DNA of 64,000 bases from Diplonema japonicum (Eukaryota; Euglenozoa; Diplonemea; Diplonemida; Diplonemidae): NCBI GenBank assembly GCA_964019335.1, contig OZ025712.1, positions 382,705 through 446,704 on the forward strand. The letters run 5' to 3'. The position numbers were made by a program, and so were the translations under genes. A model generated the notes under the pieces. That model saw only the letters and a program-made list of their open reading frames with translations. It searched no databases and was not told where the DNA came from. Of the stretch, positions 38,671 to 48,850 are shown one piece after another (within the stretch, counting starts at the first letter, position 1; each line of letters starts with the position of its first letter).

Positions 38671-40338
38671 CTAGAAAGAGTAGCGTTCTGTGACCCTCCT
38701 TTGGTCGGAGTACTCCTTCGTGAGCCAGTAAAGGACAAAGAAGACAAACATGTGAAGAAAGCTCATGTAAACAACCACGAAGCCTCTTGTGTACTGGTTG
38801 GTGTTCAGAACTTTCATGATGCTGTAGGTAAAGCTGTTGAACCCTGTGTTCTGGCCCCCGCGGGTGTCTTGAATACTGCGCTGTGGTTGTGGGGAGAAGG
38901 TAGCCCTTCTGCGCAGTTTGTCCACCTCGGCTAACAACCTGTCGTTGCGCGCCTCGACATCGCTTATCTTCTGTCTCAGAGTGGCCCGTTGCGTGGTGAG
39001 CAGTGACACCTCTGCATCCCCTGCACCCTCCATGTCTATCACATGGTTCTCTTTGCTCACCAGCTTTGAGAGGTCGAACACCTTGTCCCCCCCTCCTGCA
39101 CGTTCACATGCCACGTTGCTCAGCCTCTCCCTTACTGCGTGCAGTGACTCGTTGCACGTCTCCAGCGATAGTGACACGTCATCGTTTTGTGCTTTCAGAC
39201 TTTGGATCTCAAACTCCTTTTGCTTCAAGCTGCTGGCAAGGCCTGTGCTCCTGTCGTGCAACTCCTTCAAGATGACCACTGCGTCGTACTCATCTGCGAT
39301 GCTCTCCGCCTTAGGGATGTTCAGCTCCAGCATCGCTTTCTGCAGCCTTGTTGTCTGCGTCGCATCGTTGTCTGCCACACCATGCGAGGGGCTCCGCTTG
39401 GTTAGCTTGGTCAACACGGCCTTCTCCCCTTCCAACCTAGCGACCGTGTCCTCTAGCACAATGGTTGCCTCGGCTGCCTTGGTTGCTTGGAACTCATGTG
39501 CTTTGATCGAGCTGCGCAGTTCCGCAACCTCATCCCGCAGGGTCTCTGCCTCTCCTTGCCATGTGTTTCTTTGGAGCTCCCTGATGCGTGTGTCAGCGTC
39601 TGCCAGTTGCTGTGACAGCACTGTGTTCTCTTCCTGCAAACCTTCATATCTAGAGTCGGTGTTGTACTGTGTCTTGTTCAACTCCTCTGTCAGCATCAGG
39701 GTCTTCTCTTGCAAATTCTCGTGTTGTGTTGTGAGTGACGACAGCTTCTGCTTCACCGCCTCCGTGCTAGCAATTGCTGCCTCTAGTTTCGCTTCGAGAG
39801 TTCGTGTGTAGGTTGTTGCCGACTCTGTCCGCTCTTTCTCAGCTTTGAGATTTTCCTGCAGCTGTTTTACCGCCGTGCCGCTCTCTGCCTCTGTCTCCAA
39901 CCGCTGAGCCAGCCCGTGCACTTCTGTCTCCAGCTTCTTCACAGTGGCGCTCATCACGTTTGCCGCAAGCAAATAGCTCGTCGGGTCGCTTAGCTCGGCT
40001 ACTTTTTTATAAAAATCCGTAAAGCTCTTTTCACTGAAGCAACTGCGTTCCAGAAGTTTTGCGAAAGAGGTCTTGAAGTAACTCAGTATACCTTCGATCT
40101 CTTTGATGGCACACGTCTCCCTCCCCTTCAAGCTGTTGGTGAAGGTCTTGACGTACGTGATAAGGTCTGTCTTCTCTTGGATACCCTTCGTCATGTTGTT
40201 GATGACCTTCTCATAGACCTCATGGTGTGCTCCGATGGTACCCTCGAAGTCGAAGGCTTTCCACACTTCATAGACAGTCTTAGCTTGGTCTCCGGAGGGG
40301 GTGGAGGTGGGGGTGGGGGTGCGCGAAGGGCTCGCCAT
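38671..40338 (-). CDS. CASP-type golgin, tail-anchored coiled-coil protein
   Basis: 555 residues. An N-terminal folded part (VYEVWKAFDFEGTIGAHHEV) precedes a long coiled coil (about 130-475), and a single membrane segment lies close to the C-terminus (FVVVYMSFLHMFVFFVLYWL), followed by a short cytosolic or luminal tail. This order and the Tyr/His-containing membrane segment match CASP, a golgin of Golgi rims involved in retrograde tethering. Single exon. A CTACAG splice-acceptor-like site lies nine bases before the ATG. Confidence 0.82.
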   Translation of the reverse strand: MASPSRTPTPTSTPSGDQAKTVYEVWKAFDFEGTIGAHHEVYEKVINNMTKGIQEKTDLITYVKTFTNSLKGRETCAIKEIEGILSYFKTSFAKLLERSCFSEKSFTDFYKKVAELSDPTSYLLAANVMSATVKKLETEVHGLAQRLETEAESGTAVKQLQENLKAEKERTESATTYTRTLEAKLEAAIASTEAVKQKLSSLTTQHENLQEKTLMLTEELNKTQYNTDSRYEGLQEENTVLSQQLADADTRIRELQRNTWQGEAETLRDEVAELRSSIKAHEFQATKAAEATIVLEDTVARLEGEKAVLTKLTKRSPSHGVADNDATQTTRLQKAMLELNIPKAESIADEYDAVVILKELHDRSTGLASSLKQKEFEIQSLKAQNDDVSLSLETCNESLHAVRERLSNVACERAGGGDKVFDLSKLVSKENHVIDMEGAGDAEVSLLTTQRATLRQKISDVEARNDRLLAEVDKLRRRATFSPQPQRSIQDTRGGQNTGFNSFTYSIMKVLNTNQYTRGFVVVYMSFLHMFVFFVLYWLTKEYSDQRRVTERYSF

Positions 40339-40490
40339 GCGTACCGCCTGTAGGTGGGTGGGAAATACATGAAGGGGGGAAAAAACAGGGAAAAAAATCA
40401 GATAATAATGTGTAGGGGGGGGGGGGGGGGGGGGGGGGGTGACACCCTAAGTAAGGCTCCTTCTACGTGACGTGACAGTGTACGGGCTTC

Positions 40491-40754
40491 TTAGAAGAAC
40501 GTCTCGGGAAGATCATCGTTCATCACCTGCTTCGCGGATGCGTGGCCACTATCCTGCCCGATCTTGGCACCCATGACCTTGGGTGGGCCAGGCATGGGGA
40601 ACTGGGCGTCGCATTTCTGTTTTTTTTTTTCTTCTTTTTTAAATTTTCTTTACAATACCTGAATGCAAGAAATAGCGGGGCACGCAGGACCAGACTTCTT
40701 GGTGATCCCGGACGCAACAACGTTCTTGCCACCAAGCGAGGGAACTGCCGCGGG

Positions 40755-40757
<3 letters not shown>
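40491..40757 (-). CDS. Small hypothetical protein, two exons
   Basis: 74 residues from exons 40757-40659 and 40616-40491; the intron (40617-40658, 42 nt) begins GTATTG, contains an in-frame TAA and ends in A-runs plus CAG. Splicing is phase 0 (SCIQ then KCDA). The protein begins MPAAVPSLGGKNVVASGITK and ends NDDLPETFF; no domain is recognised. The ATG lies directly behind a run of about 32 A's. The perfect agreement of frame and splice signals is the main evidence. Confidence 0.68.
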
Positions 40758-40792
<35 letters not shown>

Positions 40793-41369
40793 TTGTGTGT
40801 AAAGAGGATTCACTGCGTGTCAACATTGCACTCCGATTGCGAAAACAACTAAAGATCAAAATGATTTTCAAATACACAAGCAGCAAGGGGGGAGAAAAAA
40901 AGGAGTTGGCAGTTTGTCGTCTTGTGCAACAAAAGAAAAACGGGAAAAAAAAAGTCGGGGTTAAACGCCAAACAATGCTACCTCGACCCTTTTCTTTTCT
41001 AGCAACAACAATTCATTTGCAATATTTGTGTGTGTGTTTTCTTTTTTCTCTTTTTTTTCCTTGTTCAAGGAGTGACCGCTTGCTACTGCCTTTACGACGA
41101 GCAGCCCTTTTTTTTTAAATCCTGTAAAAAAAAAAAAGCAAGCCTTCAGTCCAAAGCTCCCATCGGACTGTGACTAGCTTAGGAGGAAAAGACGAAAGTA
41201 TCAGGCCGGTGGAGGGGATAAAAGTACACTGCTAGTACCAGAACACTATCAAAAAAAAAAAAGCGAAAAAAAAGAAAAAGAAAAGAGGAAAAAAAGAAAG
41301 AAATACAATTTTGACCTTGCCTTTTTGGTCGCACAGATCTAGAAAGCGCAAGAAAAAAGGGTAAAAAGT

Positions 41370-41410
<41 letters not shown>

Positions 41411-41450
41411 CTGCTGAGGTATTTTCTTGGTCCGGCACTAGTGCGTCAAG

Positions 41451-41493
<43 letters not shown>

Positions 41494-42204
41494 GAAAAAA
41501 GATATGAGCTCGTCCGGATTAAAATGCCATTAACACTTTTTTTGGGGATTCGATTTCTCTCTCTCTTTTTTTTTTTTTTTTTTTTTCTTATTCAAGCTTT
41601 GACAGCCAGTCGGCACTTCACACGTTGTGCCAGACTACTTTATTCTTAGAAAATTGCCGGGAGTTTTCCGCCGCGCAGGAGGGCCGTTTGTTAACATTTT
41701 TTTTTTATTCCGGACGAACTCCTATAAAGAAAAATAAAAATACTGTAAAGGAAAATCACAGGAAGGGAAAATGTCTGGAAGCCCTGGCCAACCGGATGAT
41801 GTTCCTTCCGGTAATTTTTCCTTATACAGTATGGTAAAACTTGTTTATTTTTTTTCCCCCCTTCTTTTTTGGTTTTTCGCTCGAGTAACGGAGGGCAAAA
41901 CCTGCAGAAGTAAAATCCTTACTCGGCACAAAGAAGTTACAAGTTTTATTATCCTTTTTCCTTTTAACCATATTACATTTGAATTATAATTTTAAATAAA
42001 TGGGGCTTTGATTGCAACACCAAGTGGCGTTAAGTGTGCAAAAGCCTGAACTGGCTACTTGATTACAGGGGGCGCACCGCGGCCGAGCAGTAGCTTCTTG
42101 CGCGCGGTGTGCAACTCACCCTAGCCGGAGCGTCCCAGGTAACCAAGATTCTGCTTTAAATAAAAAGAAAAGGAGTTATCTAACTTCCATCCCTTTTCTG
42201 TTAA
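40758..42204. other. Gene-free region rich in homopolymers
   Basis: T-runs at 41371-41405, 41452-41492 and 41567-41586. A G/C-rich hairpin lies at 42072-42112 (10-bp stem GCGCACCGCG with CGCGGTGTGC, one G-U). No gene recognised. Confidence 0.55.
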
Positions 42205-43881
42205 CTACTCGAAAAGATCCAATTCATCAGACGCACATGTTTCGCATTTCTTTTTGGTTTTCTCGCACTTGAAATGAGAGCTGCAGGACTCTGAGATCTC
42301 GTCCCAGTTGCACTGCTTGATCTTTTTGCACACTTTACGAGAAGTGATCTCTTTGCATGGGGCCTCCAGGTTTGCAGTCGCGACGCCCATGAACCTGACA
42401 GGTTTCAACGTGATGGGGATGCTTTCTGCTTCCCCGTTACGAAAAGCTTTTCTAAAGACCACCATTTTGCGTTCTTCCTTCCCAGCACCGACCTGAAACG
42501 TGGGCCCGCAGGAGCTGGCGAACCAACCCTCTGAAAGGAGGTATGCGGGGAGCCCTCCGTTAGTCTTTGAGCTACATGGCGGGCAGTGCTCTAGATAGAC
42601 ATACACATAGCATGTGTCTGCGCAGCATGGGATTCGGAGCTCGGTTCCTCTCTTCACCTCAAGAGGCGGCAGGTACGCCGTCGTCTCGTCCAGGAATGGG
42701 GGCAGCACTTTGAGCGCAGCTTCGTCATGGTTGCTCCACCCCGTCATGCCTGCCTTCGCAGTGACAATGTCAAACTTCGTGATTGGGTTCGCCGTCACAA
42801 TGCACTCGGCTTTTAACTTCGCAGCCCCCGCCTCCTTGAAATCGTCGAGGGTAAGCCCATCAGACTCTTCTTCTTCTACCTTCGGCTTCTTCCCCTTCAC
42901 CACGGGGTGCGGCGCCTCAACTTCTTTGACTTTCGGCGGCTCGGGAAGACACTCGAATATAGTGATCCCCTCGCCGTCTGCCACTAATGCCCTGAACTCC
43001 ACGACAGCCAAACTCAGCGCTTTCCCCGTCGTCTTTTTCGTACCCGTCTTCACAGCTTTCCGTGGATCCTTCACATCGACTATGACAAGTCCCTCATCAG
43101 TAGCAGCAAAGACATAGCCCCTGTACCACAATACATCGTTAACTGTGCTTCCTAAATCTAGACGCAGTGCCTCTTCCAAGCTGTCGGGGTTCAGAGTGAG
43201 GTATGCTCGGAGCTCTGTGCCAACTCCGACGTAGATGAACTCCATGAAAGCGCTGATGGAGGTGGGGACTTGTACAGTGTTCAAAGAGGAGCGGAGGTTG
43301 AAGAGATGAGGAACAGTGATGTCATAAGTGAGGATCACACCTGCAGAGGTGGCTGCGTGCAGAAGGTTGCCGATTACGCAGGCGTCGCTGACCAACCCAT
43401 TGACGATGATTTTACTGAGGACAGTGGGGTCAGAGGGTTCGGTCGCGCTGATGATGTACAAGGTGGAGACTGTAGACGTCTGCAGGAATAGGTACACGTG
43501 GTCCTTTTTCGCAGCAACTGCGGTTGCTCTGCCTTCTATTTTACGGAGCTTGAAGTGCCCTACTAGTCTAGGGTTGCGCATGTCAGAGATGTCAAGAACT
43601 TTAAGCCCTCCCATCGAGTCTGCCACGTACATCAGTTGCTCTTCTACCCAGCTCCTCACTGGCTCTAGTACCTCCACCTCGATGCCCACCTTTGGTTTAT
43701 CGATTGCTGTCAAGTCGATATGCCGCACCACTCCTGTCTTCCCCTCCAAACCATACACAGTCCCGTTCACCTCTTTCAAGGAGTTATACATAACGTTCTC
43801 ATTCTTCAACGATCCCACCTCCTCTAAGAAGGCATAACCCTGCGTCCCTGCAAGGTACAAGAGCAACAACACATGTTTCAT
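42205..43881 (-). CDS. Secreted LVIVD-repeat beta-propeller protein, paralogue 1
   Basis: 558 residues from ATG 43881, which gives a clean signal peptide (MKHVLLLLYLAGTQGYA); the longer frame upstream lacks one. Repeats of the LVIVD type (GGLKVLDISDMRNPRLVGHF, EGLVIVDVKDPRK) predict a beta-propeller. An acidic linker (KVEEEESDGLTLDDF) leads to a Cys-rich C-terminal domain with EHCPPCSSKTNGGLPAYLLS and further cysteine pairs. Extracellular or luminal location is expected. Residues encoded by 43056-43302 are the same as in paralogue 2 although the rest is far diverged. Ligand unknown. Confidence 0.8.
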   Translation of the reverse strand: MKHVLLLLYLAGTQGYAFLEEVGSLKNENVMYNSLKEVNGTVYGLEGKTGVVRHIDLTAIDKPKVGIEVEVLEPVRSWVEEQLMYVADSMGGLKVLDISDMRNPRLVGHFKLRKIEGRATAVAAKKDHVYLFLQTSTVSTLYIISATEPSDPTVLSKIIVNGLVSDACVIGNLLHAATSAGVILTYDITVPHLFNLRSSLNTVQVPTSISAFMEFIYVGVGTELRAYLTLNPDSLEEALRLDLGSTVNDVLWYRGYVFAATDEGLVIVDVKDPRKAVKTGTKKTTGKALSLAVVEFRALVADGEGITIFECLPEPPKVKEVEAPHPVVKGKKPKVEEEESDGLTLDDFKEAGAAKLKAECIVTANPITKFDIVTAKAGMTGWSNHDEAALKVLPPFLDETTAYLPPLEVKRGTELRIPCCADTCYVYVYLEHCPPCSSKTNGGLPAYLLSEGWFASSCGPTFQVGAGKEERKMVVFRKAFRNGEAESIPITLKPVRFMGVATANLEAPCKEITSRKVCKKIKQCNWDEISESCSSHFKCEKTKKKCETCASDELDLFE

Positions 43882-44460
43882 TCTTCCTTTGCCAACCCCC
43901 CCTCCTGATCGTAGTGAAAACTGGCCAACGGTTAACAATCGGGGAAACGAAAAGTCAAGTAGAAGCAAAGATGAAAGAGGCTAAATACCACTACCATACC
44001 GCAGTGAACGATTGTCAAAGAAACGGGTTCACAGTCAGCCCATCGGCGATACACAAGGCAACAGCCCCATCTGTTTAAGAAGCAGCGTAAAGACAAAATG
44101 TTGTAGTGGTGGGCATATACCCTGATACTTGGTGACCAGCAGGAGAAGTGTCGTAGAGCTGCAGGAGGTTATCTCCCTTGGGGAAACGGGGAAACCTGCT
44201 GGGCAGCGCTCCTTCGCTCTGCGTGCCTACTGCGCTTGTCTTCGTGCTTTGCAACTCCTTCGTTGGCGGTTGGAGGAGAAAAGAAAAGAGAAAAATGTGA
44301 AAACAGGTAAGTTTCCCCTTATACTTTAAATCTATTGAAAGAGAGGTAAGATAGATGCAACATGATTCTAATCGGAGCACAGGGAAACGGGGGACAGGAG
44401 GGCAGAGGTCCTTACTCCTGCGCACGTGATGGGGAGTTTCACAGAATGAACAATAAAGAA
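43882..44460. other. Spacer between the two LVIVD genes
   Basis: Balanced composition, short open frames on both strands, no recognisable gene or repeat. Confidence 0.5.
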
Positions 44461-47070
44461 CTACTTCACAACAGGTGCACACGAGCACCTCTCGAATCGT
44501 GACAAATCGTGCCTCTTAAGTGGACAAGCAGGCGGCAGAGGAAGGTAGGCATTGATCTGTGTGTCCCATTGGCACGAAGGTCCTATTCCACTGTGGCTGT
44601 CTCGACTGCACACAGTGGCCTCTGTCACAGCAAACGCAGTAAACAGTGCTGCCTTGTTGAGTAGCGGCAGTGTTTCCACTTCATCCTTGTACAGCCTTTT
44701 GTGGAAGCCAGCCAGAGGGTGGTATTTTCCATATACCTCAAGCTGGAACCCAGGTGCACATTTAACTGGGCTCCATCCCTGGTTGAGCACCATGTTGGGC
44801 AGACCCCCGTTGCGCATCGAGGAGCAGGGCATGCAGTGCTCTGTTAAAATGTAAAAGTCGCATGCACTGTGGGGGCAAGTAAAACGCAGCTGTGAACCCT
44901 CACCCAGCACCTCGAGGGGGAGATGCATAGTGGCGCTTACTAAGAAAGTAGGAATACCAACTAGCCTGGACTCGGGGTACCCTTGCCATAGTTGCGACAT
45001 GTCGTTTGCCTTGCTTGTGCCGATGGGCACGGAACAGTCGACCATTGCAACTGAGGGGCTCTTTGTAACAGGGGGTTTAGTTATAATGTTTGGCTTTGCA
45101 GGGCGTGTGTCAGGGATGTTAGTGTACGTACTTGTACCGCTTCTGTTCGCTGTTACTGAGATGCTCCTCATAACAACCCCCCCCTCACTCGCAGTGGACA
45201 TAGGGTCTGTTGAGGGCAGCCCGTTGATGATCTTGACTCCCTCGTCATCCGTAAGGTACACTCTGAACTCTGAGATGCCGAGTGACTTTGCTCCTCCCAC
45301 TGTCTTTCTTAAGGCGATCCTGTTCCCTTTCCGTGGATCCTTCACATCGACTATGACAAGTCCCTCATCAGTAGCAGCAAAGACATAGCCCCTGTACCAC
45401 AATACATCGTTAACTGTGCTTCCTAAATCTAGACGCAGTGCCTCTTCCAAGCTGTCGGGGTTCAGAGTGAGGTATGCTCGGAGCTCTGTGCCAACTCCGA
45501 CGTAGATGAACTCCATGAAAGCGCTGATGGAGGTGGGGACTTGTACAGTGTTCAAAGAGGAGCGGAGGTTGAAAGTACGGGGGTTGGAGATGTCGAAGGT
45601 GAGGATCGTGTGATAGCTTGTGAGGATGTACAGCCTATCGCCGTATGCGAGGCTATCGTGATGGCCACCCTTGACGTTCATCTTGCCCAAGCCGAAAGGG
45701 ATTTGCGGTACTGTTGTGTCAACGATGTACAGGTACGACGTATATGGTGATGTCACGAACATGTAGGCAATACCCTTCGAGCTGACTACTGCCTCTACAA
45801 TGCCCTCTGTCACTGACAATGCAAAGTGCCCTGTATACTTCGGCTCTCCAGGTATGCTAGCATTGTACAACAGCATGCCGCCCTCTGTGTCGGCTACATA
45901 CAGCATGCCACTTGCATACCACACTTTCCCTGGGTTGGTTGTGTCAATACTGCGCACAAAGACAGGGTACCGAGGGTCCATGCAGTTGAAGACAGCGAAG
46001 CCTTGTTTCTCACGAATGAGGTACATGTGTGTTTCCACAGACACGAAGCCCTTGACCGATGCATCCAGCTTGATTACTGACTCCAGGTTCGCAGGTGGCG
46101 GTGCTGGTGTGTCGTCTTCAAGGATATCTTTCCTTTGCATTTGAAGGCTGGTTTTATGCAGCAAGTCGAGGATAGAGACCTTCATGACCTCACTGTCTGT
46201 AGCAGCTACAATATATACAGTCTCTGCTGTGAGCACCACACTGCTGATTGAAACATCTCTTGCAGCCTGCCCCCTCACTTCCACATCTGAAGGGTTGCTG
46301 AAGTCTAGTGCAAACAAGCCTTTATCTGTTCCCGCAAATATCAAAGAACCGACAGCAGCCACACTGTTAGTAGTTCCTTCGATCTCCTTGACGCCTATTT
46401 GCTTTATGTCCATTGGATCAGCAATATCTAGCAAAACCAAAGCATCAAGCCCACCTGCAGCCAGCACTGCAGGTGAGACGACTTCAAGACATGAACAAGG
46501 TCTACCTGTCAGATACTCGGTTTTCAAGGTGCCTGCTTGAATATCATACACATAAACACTACCACTGGGGGAAGCTGCATAGATCACATCATTGTGCAAG
46601 ACACTTGATGCGATGGTTGTGGGAAGTATCAACTTGCGCGTTTTGTACAAGTCACCAGGGGAAGCTACATTCACTGTGGTCAGTGTATGGGTGGTACCTG
46701 AGGTAGCAAAGACATGGGCATGGTGCCCTGAGACAAGCACATCATGTGTCCTTCCCTTGATGCTAAGCTCCCCTCTAAGGGCAGGTTGCTGAGGCTGAGT
46801 GACATCATAAATCTTTAGAGCCCCATCCTTGCAAACTACATACATAAGGCTGCCCACTACTCTGAGTTTTGTGAGGGTTTTAGTGGACTCAAGTGCTACT
46901 ACTTTCTCCAGCTGTTCATTGACCCCTACAGCACCTTCCCAGCTACTAAGGAGGTATAGTGTTCCTTGTACATTGGTTGCACTTGTTACCTTTGGTATCT
47001 TCTTCCTCACAGCTATCTCCATCTGCAGGACCTCTGCACACAGTGTCATTAACAGAGTAACCAGCAACAT
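44461..47070 (-). CDS. Secreted LVIVD-repeat beta-propeller protein, paralogue 2
   Basis: 869 residues from the ATG at 47070 with an N-terminal hydrophobic signal (MLLVTLLMTLCAEV). It has about twice as many propeller-type repeats as paralogue 1 (ALKIYDVTQPQQPALRG, DALVLLDIADPMDIKQIG, KGLFALDFSNPSDVEVRG and others), so probably two propellers. The C-terminal Cys-rich domain with EHCMPCSSMRNGGLPNMVLN matches that of paralogue 1. A 247-bp internal segment (45327-45573) is identical in DNA to paralogue 1. Confidence 0.8.
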   Translation of the reverse strand: MLLVTLLMTLCAEVLQMEIAVRKKIPKVTSATNVQGTLYLLSSWEGAVGVNEQLEKVVALESTKTLTKLRVVGSLMYVVCKDGALKIYDVTQPQQPALRGELSIKGRTHDVLVSGHHAHVFATSGTTHTLTTVNVASPGDLYKTRKLILPTTIASSVLHNDVIYAASPSGSVYVYDIQAGTLKTEYLTGRPCSCLEVVSPAVLAAGGLDALVLLDIADPMDIKQIGVKEIEGTTNSVAAVGSLIFAGTDKGLFALDFSNPSDVEVRGQAARDVSISSVVLTAETVYIVAATDSEVMKVSILDLLHKTSLQMQRKDILEDDTPAPPPANLESVIKLDASVKGFVSVETHMYLIREKQGFAVFNCMDPRYPVFVRSIDTTNPGKVWYASGMLYVADTEGGMLLYNASIPGEPKYTGHFALSVTEGIVEAVVSSKGIAYMFVTSPYTSYLYIVDTTVPQIPFGLGKMNVKGGHHDSLAYGDRLYILTSYHTILTFDISNPRTFNLRSSLNTVQVPTSISAFMEFIYVGVGTELRAYLTLNPDSLEEALRLDLGSTVNDVLWYRGYVFAATDEGLVIVDVKDPRKGNRIALRKTVGGAKSLGISEFRVYLTDDEGVKIINGLPSTDPMSTASEGGVVMRSISVTANRSGTSTYTNIPDTRPAKPNIITKPPVTKSPSVAMVDCSVPIGTSKANDMSQLWQGYPESRLVGIPTFLVSATMHLPLEVLGEGSQLRFTCPHSACDFYILTEHCMPCSSMRNGGLPNMVLNQGWSPVKCAPGFQLEVYGKYHPLAGFHKRLYKDEVETLPLLNKAALFTAFAVTEATVCSRDSHSGIGPSCQWDTQINAYLPLPPACPLKRHDLSRFERCSCAPVVK

Positions 47071-47999
47071 TACAATACCTGGAAGCCTTGTTATTTTTTT
47101 CGGGTGAGTAGAAAAAGAGTTAGTGGAGAAATGCAGAATAACAAGGGGGGGGGTGCATCCTTCCCTCTCCTTAAAGAAAAGGGGTGGAGTGTAACCACCA
47201 TGGTGGGGCTAATTCAAAGGCTGATTTGCCATTTTTTACTTAACCCATAACATTCTGGGGCCTATCTACATAGGGGTCCCTTTTTTGCTCCTTTTCATAA
47301 TTTGAGGGGGGAAATGGCAGCATTTAACCCCTGTTTGCAGGTAAAACGGGTTTTTTTGGACCAGGAAAATTAAAAAAAAAGTTCAAAAATTAATAAAAAT
47401 ACAAAGGAGATGAAGAGTTGAGTGCTATAGGGTGCTCAAAAACGACCATGTCAAAATGGGTTGTGCATGGGGGGGTGTAAATTGAGCATCTTGGGACAAA
47501 AAAGGCAGCATCAGGACCCCTCAGATGTCTCAGACCAAGAGAAGTGCCTATTATTGGGGTGTGTGCACCACTAGTTGGGTGAGGTGTGGTGTTTTTGCAA
47601 TGCTGGACCCATCAATTAGGCTCTCTTGAAAGCACTCTTTAGAGCTCTTTAAAAGCAGCCAGGGTTATTTGAAGTGCATGGCAGTTAACTATTGTCACTT
47701 CTAGCAGTGATGGGTGAATCCTAATTAGGACTAGACTGGACTGGATCTGGTGTGAATTTCGACCCAATTATGCCAGACTGACCAGACTGACCAGACTGGA
47801 CTGGACTGAACTGGACCAGACCAGACAAGATACAACCACAACACCACATCCCCCTTTTTTTTTTGCTGCAGAGTTCAAACATATAAACAGATGTCTACAA
47901 GAAAAGATGTTACACAGGTACTGAGAGACAACAACAACAACAATGAGAAATGAAGAAAAAAGAAATAAAGAGGTAAAAGGAAATCCCTGATCTGGGATG

Positions 48000-48850
48000 T
48001 CCTGTCTTGTTCTTCTACCTGCCCCTATCTCCCTTCAGTGGCTTTAGTCTTTCCTTTTTGGGCTGAGCCCACTCCCTCATGGCACTCACCCGCTCCTTCT
48101 GCCACTGCTGTCTCAGTTTCTGGAGGTCCTTCTTTGTCTGTTCTGAGATGTGCAGTGGTCTTCTGTCCCAGCCCAAGACCTTTCTCCCCCCTATGGTCCT
48201 CAGGCTGTGGTTCCACCATTGCTCTGCTGGTCTGGCACCACTGCTCTACTGGTATGGCTCTGTGTCCCCTGACCTTCCTCCTTATCCACGCATCCTGCCA
48301 GCCTTCCTGCAGCCTCACCAGCAGGCCATGCAGCCATCTCACCTTTTTCCCTATTAGTGTCAGGTCTCACCCAACCAGCAACTTCATTGTGCTGTTCTCG
48401 AAGTCCAGTGCTAGCTCTATTGTCATGACCGTTGTTCTCCTCAGGCCCCAGTACCACTTCCCCCTAGCCATTTGATGCTTTTTGAGCATCCCACCCTCAG
48501 CCTCTCCCACATTTCATGCATGAAACATTCCTTCCCTTCCTTCAGCTTCTGTGTGAACCCCATCCAGCCAAGACCCACTTTTGGAAGCCACCTTCACAGC
48601 ATATTGTCTACTGGACCTAGTGGTGTTGTTCTTCCTTCCTCATGGTATGCTACTGCCAGCCTTTCACCTCTCCCACACTGTCCCCTTCTTCTGGTGCACC
48701 CTGTGGAATAGAGCCATTGCCTCTCATTGTCCTTCTGCACTTTGCCATCCATCCATAACCTCACCCCTAGTACCTTCACCTTGTTGGCAGTACCCAGCTT
48801 CCACCCATCCACCTTTATCCTTGGTGCCTTGCCACTGACCAGGAACACCT
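48000..48850 (-). pseudogene. Possible LINE reverse transcriptase remnant
   Basis: A minus-strand frame at 48594-48848 contains KVDGWKLGTANKVKVLGVRL, resembling the stretch after the catalytic motif of non-LTR reverse transcriptases. Reading shifts frame several times further on, so if it is a relic it is decayed. Confidence 0.35.
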
